The position numbers were made by a program, and so were the translations under genes. The notes beneath the pieces are model-generated. The model had not been told where the DNA came from. It did not search any database and saw only the letters and a program-made list of their open reading frames with translations. This document shows, piece by piece, positions 8,652 through 17,054 of a DNA stretch of 64,000 nucleotides (its first letter is position 1; every line of letters begins with the position of its first letter). Source of the DNA: Gammaproteobacteria bacterium (GTDB lineage: Bacteria; Pseudomonadota; Gammaproteobacteria; Pseudomonadales; Azotimanducaceae); NCBI GenBank assembly GCA_026706935.1, contig JAPOXV010000026.1, forward strand, positions 463,721 to 527,720. Reading direction: 5' to 3'.

Positions 8652-9275
8652 ATGATAGATTTATATACATGGGGAACGCCTAATGGACGCAAAGTGTCCA
8701 TTGCACTTGAAGAAATGGAATTGGAATATAACGTGATACCGATTAATATCGGTAAAGACGAACAGTTTTCGTCCGACTTTCTAGAAATTAGCCCTAACAA
8801 CAAGATTCCTGCGATCGTTGACGTCGAAATAGGTCGTTCGATGATGGAATCTGGAGCGATTTTGTGGTACTTAGCTCACAAGACCGGTAAATTCCTCGGT
8901 CAAGATTCATACGTCACACTCGAATGGCTCATGCTACAAATGGGAGGTGTCGGACCCATGCTTGGTCAAGTGCACCACTTTTCACGTTTTAATCAGGGTG
9001 TTGCGCCGTATGCTGAAGAACGGTATCGATCCGAAGGACATCGGCTATACGGCGTGCTGGACAAGCGCTTACAGGAGAGCGAGTTTCTTGCGGGTGACTA
9101 TTCGATTGCGGATATGGCGACTTGGCCGTGGATTTCACGGTGGGAATAGCATGAAATCTCGTGGGATAACTACCCATCCTTGAAGCGATGGTATTGCAAC
9201 ATTGCGGGCAGAGCGGGAGTACAGCGAGGATACGAAGTTCCAACGAAGACGAATGGGATACCAATTCCAAATTAG
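8652..9275 (+). pseudogene. glutathione S-transferase (YfcG/nu-class-like) with in-frame amber stop
   Basis: The protein starts with a thioredoxin-like GST domain (WGTPNGRKVSIALEE, then SPNNKIPAIVD and the MESGAIL glutathione-binding segment) and continues into the helical C-terminal domain up to ADMATWPWISRWE. A TAG at 9147-9149 follows, but the same frame continues with HEISWDNYPSLKRWY and AGVQRGYEVPTK to a TAG at 9273. In related GSTs the residue at the stop is a Trp (W-E-W-x-x), so TGG to TAG is a one-base change. About 41 C-terminal residues would be lost. GTG 8649 is an alternative start. It may be a mutation or a sequencing error. Family assignment is strong. Confidence 0.8.
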
Positions 9276-9344
9276 AAGGTCTAACTTCATCCGATACACG
9301 TTGAAACAGTGAACGGAAAACCTCAACACTAAACTACCAAACTT

Positions 9345-10706
9345 ATGCAAATAGAAGTCATCGTGCTCGCAGCGGGTCAAGGCACTCGCATGACGTCTCG
9401 AATTCCGAAAGTTCTTCATACGGTTGGCGGCAAGCCGATGTTGACTCGTGTATTGGAAACAGTTAATAGTCTTTCACCATCACAAACACACGTAGTTATT
9501 GGCGACAACGCAAGCGGTTTTCACTCGCTATACGATGAATTTCACGTTAATTGGGTTCACCAATCAGAACAGTTAGGAACGGGTCACGCTGTCCTTCAGG
9601 CATTGCCCTATCTGAATGAAGGATCACATGCGCTCGTGGTCTACGGCGACTGCCCTTTGGTTAAGCCTTCTACCTTGAAACGTTGTACGGTTGAAGGACA
9701 GGATGGTGTTGGCTTAGTTTCTGCCGTTGTTCCGGATCCTTTCGGTTTGGGTCGCATCATCCGCAACCCGTCTGGAGAAGTTGAAGCGATTATCGAACAG
9801 ACAGACATTTCTTCCGATCAATGTGCAATCGACGAGATAAATAGCGGTATTCTGAGTGCGTCGGTGGGATTTCTGAGCGAGTATCTGCCGCGGCTAACTG
9901 ACAACAACGCGCAAGGAGAGATATACCTCACGGATTTGGTCGCCGAAGCGGTGTCCAAGGGTGTTCAGGTCAACGCGATTCAAGCGACGGATTATCGGGA
10001 GGTCCTTGGCGTCAATGATCGTATTCAACTAGCACAAGTCGAACGCATTTTTCAACAGCGGCAAGCCGAAGACCTAATGAAACAGGGTGTGAGCATCGCC
10101 GATCCCAGTCGGTTTGATTGTCGGGGCTCCGTGAAAGCAGGAATGGACTGTTCGATGGACATCAATGTGATCCTAGAGGGGGACATTGAACTCGGCGATA
10201 ACGTACAGATTGGGTCCAATTGCATACTAAGGAACGTGCAGATCGCTTCCAACACGATCATCAAAGAAAATACCGTAATTGAAGATGCGAAAATCGGTCG
10301 GGAGTGTTCGGTAGGACCTTTCGCACGTATTCGGCCGGGAACCACGTTGGACGACAACGTAGGTATCGGGAATTTCGTAGAGATTAAGAACTCTCAACTG
10401 GCGAGTGGTGTTAAAGCCGCTCATTTGGCCTATCTTGGTGATACGGAAATCGGTACTGACACGAACATTGGTGCTGGTGCGATCACATGTAATTACGACG
10501 GCAAAGACAAACACCGTACGATCATCGGTGACAACGTCTTCATTGGGTCCAATAGCTCGCTCATTGCACCGATCACCATCGAATCCGGCTCGGCGGTCGC
10601 AGCGGGTTCGTCGATCACTCGAAACGTGGATACGGATGCATTGGTGATCGAACGCGCAGAGCAGCGCGTCGTCAAAGGCGGGGGAACCCGATTCCGAAGG
10701 CGATAA
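9345..10706 (+). CDS. glmU: bifunctional UDP-GlcNAc pyrophosphorylase / GlcN-1-P acetyltransferase
   Basis: GlmU makes UDP-N-acetylglucosamine for peptidoglycan and lipopolysaccharide. The N-terminal nucleotidyltransferase domain opens with VLAAGQGTRM followed by PKVLH, and contains the H-Q-x-x-Q-L-G-T-G-H-A motif. From about residue 250 on the left-handed beta-helix hexapeptides appear, with RIRPGT, NFVEIKNS, AHLAYLGDTEIG and NIGAGAITCNYDG, all signature stretches of the acetyltransferase active site. At 453 residues it has the usual length. It precedes glmS by 6 bp, so the two consecutive enzymes of amino-sugar synthesis are likely cotranscribed. Confidence 0.97.
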   Translation: MQIEVIVLAAGQGTRMTSRIPKVLHTVGGKPMLTRVLETVNSLSPSQTHVVIGDNASGFHSLYDEFHVNWVHQSEQLGTGHAVLQALPYLNEGSHALVVYGDCPLVKPSTLKRCTVEGQDGVGLVSAVVPDPFGLGRIIRNPSGEVEAIIEQTDISSDQCAIDEINSGILSASVGFLSEYLPRLTDNNAQGEIYLTDLVAEAVSKGVQVNAIQATDYREVLGVNDRIQLAQVERIFQQRQAEDLMKQGVSIADPSRFDCRGSVKAGMDCSMDINVILEGDIELGDNVQIGSNCILRNVQIASNTIIKENTVIEDAKIGRECSVGPFARIRPGTTLDDNVGIGNFVEIKNSQLASGVKAAHLAYLGDTEIGTDTNIGAGAITCNYDGKDKHRTIIGDNVFIGSNSSLIAPITIESGSAVAAGSSITRNVDTDALVIERAEQRVVKGGGTRFRRR

Positions 10707-10712
10707 GCGACG

Positions 10713-12548
10713 ATGTGCGGCATTGTCGGTGCTACCACCCAGCGCGAAGTCTTAGCCATCCTAATGGAAGGATTGCGGCGGCTGGAATACCGTGGCTATG
10801 ACTCTGCCGGTGTTGCGGTTCAAGTAACCGATGGTTGCGCCATTGATCGTGTTCGTCGCGTAGGCAAGGTTAACGATCTCCAAGACGCGTTAACAGCTCG
10901 CCCGGTTTCTGGTCGCATTGGCATCGCCCATACTAGATGGGCGACTCACGGTGAACCTAGTGAGGCGAATGCCCATCCGCACATGTCGAATGGTTCGATC
11001 TGTGTCGTACATAACGGCATCATCGAGAACTATGAAGCGTTGAGAGAAGAACTCGTTGGATTGGGGTACGAGTTCGACTCTGACACGGACTCAGAAACGA
11101 TCGCCCATCTGCTTCACTACCACTACCAGCAATCTGGCGATCTGAAAGACGCGATGGTCTCGACTCGGCGACGTCTTGAAGGTGCTTACGCGATCGCGGC
11201 GATTGCCAACGATGCGCCTAACGAAATTGTTGCGGTACGTGGTGGTTGTCCATTGGTCGTCGGTTTAGGTCTTGGTGAGCACTTTGTCGCGTCGGATGTT
11301 GTTGCGCTGCGTCCGGTAACGGACCGCTTCATCTTCCTGCAAGAAGGAGACATCGTGCGGCTCTCGTCCGACTCGTTGACGATTCTGGACGAAAACGACA
11401 ACCCAGTCGAACGCGAACCAGAGACTATTCGCGCTCATGCCGATGAGATGGAGAAAGGCACCTATCGACATTTCATGGCGAAGGAAATCCACGAACAACC
11501 GCGCGTCGTAAGAAATACGCTAGAAGGCCGGATCGGGAGTGATCGTATCCTCGAAGATGCGTTCGGGATTCGGGCGCGATCCGTGCTGGATGACACCAAG
11601 TCCGTGACGATCGTTGGCTGCGGTACGAGCTATTACGCTGCGTGCGTTGCGAAATATTGGATTGAGGACATTGCGCAGATTCCGTGCAACGCCGAAATTG
11701 CGTCCGAATTTCGATATCGAAATCTGGTCGTGCCACAAAACAGCTTGTTTGTGTCGTTATCCCAGTCCGGAGAAACGGCAGACACGATTGCGGCTTTGCG
11801 CGAGGCGAAAGAACGCGGGTTTAAGCACACCGTAGTCATATCGAACGTGCTCAACAGCACACTTACGCGAGAAAGTGATCTACCGATCATGATGAATGCT
11901 GGCGTTGAGGTTAGCGTCGCGTCAACCAAAGCGTTCACCGCAATGCTGACGGATTTACTATTGCTCGCGGTTTTGCTGGGTCGTCGAAACGGGCTTCCTG
12001 AGGAGCGTGAAGCTGAAATAGTGCGCGATTTGCATGCGTTGGATCGAGTGATCTATCGGACATTGGGATTGGATCACCAGCTGCGTGTTTTGTCCGAAGA
12101 ATTTATGCACAAACACCATGCGCTGTTTCTGGGACGTGGCTCACAGTACCCCATCGCGTGCGAAGGTGCGTTAAAACTGAAGGAGATTTCTTATATCCAC
12201 GCGGAAGGGTACCCAACGGGTGAGTTGAAACATGGTCCATTGGCATTGGTTGACGCGGATATGCCGGTCGTTGCGGTTGCTCCCAGTAATGAACTGCTTG
12301 AGAAAGTGCAATCAAACGTGGAGGAAGTGAAAGCGCGGGGTGGCATGCTCTACGTGTTTGCCGACGCGGAGGCAGGATTTCGTACGAGTGACAACATGAA
12401 GGTCATCGAAGTACCTCGAGTTGATCCACTATTAGCGCCAATCGTGTACGTCGTACCGCTGCAATTGCTCGCCTATCACGTTGCTGTGCAGAAAGGTACC
12501 GACGTTGATCAACCGCGCAATCTGGCGAAATCGGTTACGGTGGAATAG
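10713..12548 (+). CDS. glmS: glutamine-fructose-6-phosphate aminotransferase (isomerizing)
   Basis: GlmS converts fructose-6-phosphate and glutamine to glucosamine-6-phosphate. It starts MCGIVGA, giving the N-terminal nucleophile Cys after Met removal, followed by the class II glutamine amidotransferase motifs YRGYDSAG, HTRWATHG and HNGIIENY. Two SIS sugar-isomerase domains follow (GCGTSYYAA and SQSGETADT; GRGSQYPIACEGALKLKE), and the C-terminus ends in the expected KSVTVE. Length of 611 residues is typical. It lies 6 bp after glmU. No glmS ribozyme or small-RNA target was recognised. Confidence 0.97.
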   Translation: MCGIVGATTQREVLAILMEGLRRLEYRGYDSAGVAVQVTDGCAIDRVRRVGKVNDLQDALTARPVSGRIGIAHTRWATHGEPSEANAHPHMSNGSICVVHNGIIENYEALREELVGLGYEFDSDTDSETIAHLLHYHYQQSGDLKDAMVSTRRRLEGAYAIAAIANDAPNEIVAVRGGCPLVVGLGLGEHFVASDVVALRPVTDRFIFLQEGDIVRLSSDSLTILDENDNPVEREPETIRAHADEMEKGTYRHFMAKEIHEQPRVVRNTLEGRIGSDRILEDAFGIRARSVLDDTKSVTIVGCGTSYYAACVAKYWIEDIAQIPCNAEIASEFRYRNLVVPQNSLFVSLSQSGETADTIAALREAKERGFKHTVVISNVLNSTLTRESDLPIMMNAGVEVSVASTKAFTAMLTDLLLLAVLLGRRNGLPEEREAEIVRDLHALDRVIYRTLGLDHQLRVLSEEFMHKHHALFLGRGSQYPIACEGALKLKEISYIHAEGYPTGELKHGPLALVDADMPVVAVAPSNELLEKVQSNVEEVKARGGMLYVFADAEAGFRTSDNMKVIEVPRVDPLLAPIVYVVPLQLLAYHVAVQKGTDVDQPRNLAKSVTVE

Positions 12549-12663
12549 TCGTTTTAGTTCTTTATATTTAGTGCCCACTAAACGAACGCGCAGTAACGAC
12601 TGGTTAGAAGGACTAAGACACATTTTTTGCGAAATAAAGACCGATTAGGCTAGCCAAAGTGAC

Positions 12664-14706
12664 ATGTCAATAACTGATACTAACGACGATTCAGCGCTTA
12701 CGAAAGGACTAAACGAACGTCAACTAGCTGCCGTAACGGCTGAGCCAGGTAATCAGCTTGTTATAGCGGGTGCCGGGTCGGGCAAGACCAGGGTGCTAGT
12801 ACACCGTTTGGCTTACCTAATCAAACATTACGGTTACAGTCCCTATGAATTGATGGCTGTCACGTTCACCAACAAAGCTGCGCGAGTGATGGCTGGACGG
12901 GTAGCCGAACTCCTTGGAATTGAAACGCGACACTTATGGATCGGCACGTTCCACGGACTTGCTAATCGCATGTTGCGCCGGGATTACGACCTGGCGCGTC
13001 TCCCGCGGGACTTTCAGATTCTGCCGTCCGATGATCAACGAAGGGTCGTCCGTGAACTCATGAAAACGCAGCACATGGACGTCAAACAGAATACGCCGAC
13101 GGAGCTCGCGAATTGGATCAACCGCGTCAAGGATGAAGGTAAGCGACCCGAGCATCTTCAATTAGGTCGAAGTCCCGAGATGCGTCGAAGGATTGACTTC
13201 TACCGCATCTACGACGAGTTTTGTCAAAAGAATGGTCTTGTCGATTTTGGTGAGATTCTTTTGCGGTGTCATGAAATGTTGCTTGAACACGACGACCTGC
13301 TAAGGGATTACCACGACCGTTTCAGCGCGTTATTAGTAGACGAATTTCAAGATACGAATGTCATTCAGTATCACTGGATTCGACTCTTAACCGGTAAGGA
13401 AGCACACGTCATGGTCGTCGGTGACGACGATCAATCGATATATGGATGGCGCGGCGCCGTGGTGCAGAACATCCGGAATTTCTCACAAGACTACCCTAAC
13501 ACAAACGTCGTGCGGTTAGAACAGAACTATCGCTCGACAGCGAACATCCTCAACGCCGCGAACAAAGTCATCGAAAACAACGATGATCGATTAGGTAAGA
13601 CCCTGTGGACAAACGCAGCAGACGGTGAGCCGATTCATGTTTTCCCTTGCGACTACGGTGAAGATGAGGCGAACTACGTCGTTGATTGTTTACAGGATTG
13701 GGTGCGTGAAGACAGTTCACGTACGTATGAAAACGTCGCGGTCTTGTATCGAAGTCACTTTCAATCATTGGCACTAGAGATCGCGCTGAAAGGTGAAGCG
13801 ATTCCGTACACGATTCGCGGTGGCGCCAGGTTTTATGATCGGGCTGAAGTGCGAGATGCGTTAGGCTATATGCAACTGTCTAACAATCGCGAAGCAGATG
13901 TTGCGTTCGATCGAGTACTAAACATCCGACCTCGAGGGATCGGGAACGCTTCGCAAGAGCGGATTCGCGAATTTGCGGATCGAAACGGATTGAGTTTGTG
14001 GGACGCATCACACGAAGGCATCAGACAGCGTGTGTTCCCTGAGAGATTGGCAGCACGATTGGCTGAATTTCTTGAGGAAATCGACCGAGTAAGTTCACGT
14101 TGTGGAGATAAACACCTTGTAGAGATTGCAGACGTTTGTGTTTACGAATCAGGCTTGATGGATTACCACATGGAGTCGGAACGTAACGAGCAACTTCGAG
14201 AGACACGACGCGAGAACCTACAGGAGTTTATCAGGAGCTGCGGCGTGTTCGAGGAGAAGTTCTTAAGGGAAGACTTGGGTGACGGTGAGAAAACAGTTCT
14301 GCAATCGTTTCTCGACACGGTAACACTTGATGCTGGCGATGTGGAAGAGGAAATAGGACCAGCTGTGAGCCTTATGACGTTGCACGCTGCGAAAGGGCTT
14401 GAGTTCCCGTTGGTTTTTATCGTCGGCATGATGGAAGGTCGCTTTCCGCATCATCTAAATCTGGACGATCCCGTCCGGCTATACGAAGAACGACGACTTG
14501 CTTACGTAGGTTTCACACGAGCGATGGAACAGCTCCACCTAACTTACGCTAAGCGTGATCGCGGCTTCAGTGATCGTGCCGATACGTCTAGAGTGTCAAG
14601 ATTCGTTAAGGAAATACCATCTGAATATTTGCACTACGCCCAGCACCGCCGCGTCCTGGATCGGCGACGCTTCAGACGATACGTACAAGGTTCCATGAAG
14701 ATTTAA
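12664..14706 (+). CDS. uvrD: DNA helicase II, UvrD type
   Basis: This is a superfamily 1A 3'-5' helicase acting in nucleotide excision and mismatch repair. Motifs in order: Q motif LNERQLAAV, Walker A AGAGSGKT, TFTNKAA, IGTFHGL, motif II VDEFQDT, motif III VVGDDDQSIYGWRG, motif IV LEQNYRS, motif V MTLHAAKGLEFP and motif VI LAYVGFTRA. The stretch LPRDFQILPSDDQ is closer to UvrD than to Rep. At 680 residues it is about 40 shorter than E. coli UvrD and ends soon after the helicase core, so the C-terminal Tudor-like domain that binds RNA polymerase seems absent. No LexA box was seen upstream. Confidence 0.93.
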   Translation: MSITDTNDDSALTKGLNERQLAAVTAEPGNQLVIAGAGSGKTRVLVHRLAYLIKHYGYSPYELMAVTFTNKAARVMAGRVAELLGIETRHLWIGTFHGLANRMLRRDYDLARLPRDFQILPSDDQRRVVRELMKTQHMDVKQNTPTELANWINRVKDEGKRPEHLQLGRSPEMRRRIDFYRIYDEFCQKNGLVDFGEILLRCHEMLLEHDDLLRDYHDRFSALLVDEFQDTNVIQYHWIRLLTGKEAHVMVVGDDDQSIYGWRGAVVQNIRNFSQDYPNTNVVRLEQNYRSTANILNAANKVIENNDDRLGKTLWTNAADGEPIHVFPCDYGEDEANYVVDCLQDWVREDSSRTYENVAVLYRSHFQSLALEIALKGEAIPYTIRGGARFYDRAEVRDALGYMQLSNNREADVAFDRVLNIRPRGIGNASQERIREFADRNGLSLWDASHEGIRQRVFPERLAARLAEFLEEIDRVSSRCGDKHLVEIADVCVYESGLMDYHMESERNEQLRETRRENLQEFIRSCGVFEEKFLREDLGDGEKTVLQSFLDTVTLDAGDVEEEIGPAVSLMTLHAAKGLEFPLVFIVGMMEGRFPHHLNLDDPVRLYEERRLAYVGFTRAMEQLHLTYAKRDRGFSDRADTSRVSRFVKEIPSEYLHYAQHRRVLDRRRFRRYVQGSMKI

Positions 14707-14824
14707 GAACCTATCACCGCGATCCAATCTGTGCGTCTTGTTGCGTATGCACGACGGCGCACGACGCTAGAAAAATGCAATACGAATCGTAGCGTGAGCG
14801 ACCCAAGGTCTCAAGAAGCGTTAA

Positions 14825-15820
14825 TTGACTAAGCAAGACAAATCCCAAATTGCCATTTGCGTCAATCCAATGGCGGGAAGGGACGTACGACGGCTTGCGG
14901 CTCGTGCTTCTACTGTCACCCATGAAGCCAAAATGGACTGTGTTGCTCGTATTGCGGCAGGCGCGGACGCGATGGGTGTCGACGAGATTTTTATCGTACG
15001 CGAACCGTTTCGGATTGCTGAACGCGCTCTCGAGTGGATGCGCCTCAACGCCAAGGTGACGTTACTTGATGTCGAACTGACTCATGATTTGTCGGATACG
15101 GCGCGGGCGATTGAGGCTTTCCGTGATCATGGGGTGGACCACGTGGCGGCGTTAGGTGGAGATGGAACGCACAGAGTCATCGCGAAGACAGCCCCGGACC
15201 TTTACCTCGTGCCGCTGTCAACGGGCACGAACAACGTCTTCTCACTGACAGTCGAAGCCACCATCGCTGGGGAGGTGGTAGCGCTCGGTGCAAAGAGGCA
15301 GTTACCGCAGGACCGTCTGTGTCGTCGAGCAAAAGTCGCGAAGCTCACCATTGACTCACACGTACAGGATATTGGACTGATCGACGTCGTGCGCATTGAG
15401 GACGATTTTGTCGGCAACTACCGTCCCTTTGATCCTGTAAAACTACGTGAGATGGTGTTGACTCGAGCAGAGCCAGACGCAATCGGTATGTCGCCTATTG
15501 GTGGGTTGATGGAACCTGTCAGTGCGGACGACGATTGCGGTCTCTACGTTAAGTTTGGCAAGGGTCATACGCGGCGGGTACCGGTATCTCCTGGTTACTT
15601 TCGTGACGTTCACATTTCCCAGACCAGTAAGTTACCGTTCGAATGTAGATGTGAGCTGGAATCCGCTGGGTTGATCGCAATCGACGGGGATCGTCTTCAT
15701 CGAATTGAAAGTGGGCAACGGGTCAGCGTCGAAATTAATCGTAATGGTCCGCACGTATACGACATAGCAGCTTCCATGCGTTTCGCAGCAGAGCATGGAC
15801 TAAGTGCGCACTTGAAGTAG
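14825..15820 (+). CDS. ATP-NAD kinase-like (COG3199-type) protein
   Basis: The protein belongs to the NAD kinase/diacylglycerol kinase fold. The conserved nucleotide-binding motif is LGGDGTHR near residue 114, followed by LVPLSTGTNN, equivalent to the G-T-x-N-x-F segment of NAD kinases. The opening ICVNPMAGRD matches the N-terminal strand and glycine turn of the family. The C-terminal part (LIAIDGDRLHRIESG) matches the beta-rich domain. Members of this branch often sit in catabolic gene clusters (AcoX-like), and the true substrate is usually unknown. The start is TTG at 14825. Housekeeping NAD kinase is unlikely to be this gene because it has a different architecture. Confidence 0.75.
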   Translation: MTKQDKSQIAICVNPMAGRDVRRLAARASTVTHEAKMDCVARIAAGADAMGVDEIFIVREPFRIAERALEWMRLNAKVTLLDVELTHDLSDTARAIEAFRDHGVDHVAALGGDGTHRVIAKTAPDLYLVPLSTGTNNVFSLTVEATIAGEVVALGAKRQLPQDRLCRRAKVAKLTIDSHVQDIGLIDVVRIEDDFVGNYRPFDPVKLREMVLTRAEPDAIGMSPIGGLMEPVSADDDCGLYVKFGKGHTRRVPVSPGYFRDVHISQTSKLPFECRCELESAGLIAIDGDRLHRIESGQRVSVEINRNGPHVYDIAASMRFAAEHGLSAHLK

Positions 15821-15901
15821 CTGATCTAGCATGACTCCGTTGATCTGACCCAAATCCCCGTTGATAATGAGACGCTTCTCGCGTCCCGTAGAGGCACTAT
15901 C

Positions 15902-17017
15902 GTGCACCGACCATCATTAGTTGGCGTCGTTCTTTCGACGCTACTTGTAGCGTGCGCAGAGACTCCGACTACCTCTCAGTCCGAGGATATGACCCCGATA
16001 GAGGGCAGTTCGCAGACGTTCGAGTGGAAGCTCGTCATGTCTTGGCCTAAGAACCTACCTGGTCTCGCAACGTCAGCTGAACGACTCGCGCAGAACATTG
16101 CGGCGATGTCCAACGATCGTTTAACCATCAAGGTGTACGGTGCGGGCGAGTACGTACCGGCGTTTCAAGTTTTTGACGCCGTCTCAAGTGGTACGGCCGA
16201 GATGGGCCATAGCGCCGCGTACTACTGGCGTGGAAAAGCTCCCATTCTTGCAGTTTTTGGAACGGTACCCTACGGAATGACTGCGCAAGAAACCAACAGC
16301 TGGCTTCACTACGGCGGTGGTCTGGAACTGTGGCGCGAGGTTTATGCGCCGTTTAATCTGATCCCGTTTCCGGCGGGAAACTCTGGGGTGCAAATGGCAG
16401 GTTGGTTCAACCGGGAACTCAACAGCCTAGACGATATTCAAGGCTTGAAAATGCGCATCCCGGGATTGGGTGGCGATGTATTTCAAAGAGCGGGCGGCGT
16501 TGCAGTTCAACTACCCGGAAATGAGCTCTTTACCTCTCTGCAGACAGGCGTTATTGATGCGACGGAATGGGTGGGTCCGTACAACGATCTAGCCTTCGGA
16601 CTCCACGACATTGCGACGTACTACTACTACCCGGGTTGGCAGGAACCGAACGCAGTGCTTGAACTCATGGTCAACAACGCGGCGTACGAATCATTGCCGC
16701 CTGACCTTCAGAAAATCGTCGAGGTCGCGGCGCGAGCCTCTAACCAAGACACACTCGATGAATTCACCGCGCGTAACATGGCAAGTTTGAATACCATGAC
16801 GGGTGAACACGGCGTTCAACTTCGCCGATTGCCTCCCGACGTACTGTCTGCGTACCGAACGTATGCCAAGGAAGTACTCGACGAACTTGCCACAGAAGAC
16901 GAACTCTCTGCACGGGTTGTTGCTTCGTACAGGGAGTTTCAGTCGAATGTGAGTCAATGGCACGCGATCGCCGAGGAAGCGTACTTCGATATTAGGCGAA
17001 CCGACGACGAATCGTAA
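15902..17017 (+). CDS. TRAP transporter substrate-binding lipoprotein, DctP/TakP type
   Basis: This is the extracytoplasmic solute receptor of a TRAP transporter. The signal peptide ends in a lipobox, L-V-A-C with Cys at residue 18, so it is probably lipid-anchored. The mature part matches the DctP family: MSWPKNLPGLATSAERLA, the GTAEMGHSAAYYW segment, FPAGNSGVQMAGWF, and the ligand helix SLQTGVIDATEWVGPYND, which in the TakP branch holds the carboxylate and cation. The likely ligand is a 2-oxo acid or similar organic acid, by family inference. No DctQM genes are adjacent; the only TRAP membrane genes in the window are about 7.7 kb away on the other strand. The start is GTG. Confidence 0.9.
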   Translation: MHRPSLVGVVLSTLLVACAETPTTSQSEDMTPIEGSSQTFEWKLVMSWPKNLPGLATSAERLAQNIAAMSNDRLTIKVYGAGEYVPAFQVFDAVSSGTAEMGHSAAYYWRGKAPILAVFGTVPYGMTAQETNSWLHYGGGLELWREVYAPFNLIPFPAGNSGVQMAGWFNRELNSLDDIQGLKMRIPGLGGDVFQRAGGVAVQLPGNELFTSLQTGVIDATEWVGPYNDLAFGLHDIATYYYYPGWQEPNAVLELMVNNAAYESLPPDLQKIVEVAARASNQDTLDEFTARNMASLNTMTGEHGVQLRRLPPDVLSAYRTYAKEVLDELATEDELSARVVASYREFQSNVSQWHAIAEEAYFDIRRTDDES

Positions 17018-17054
17018 TCGCCCACTAGTTCAACCATTTTCATCTGATCGAATC

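Noticed and set aside
2374-9275. Stop-codon recoding or suppression to explain TAA and TAG inside genes
   Set aside because: Both TAA and TAG end many normal genes in the window and no selenocysteine (TGA) context is involved.
12560-12585. Short TTTAGT/ACTAAA stem after glmS as terminator
   Set aside because: Only six base pairs and no following T tract.
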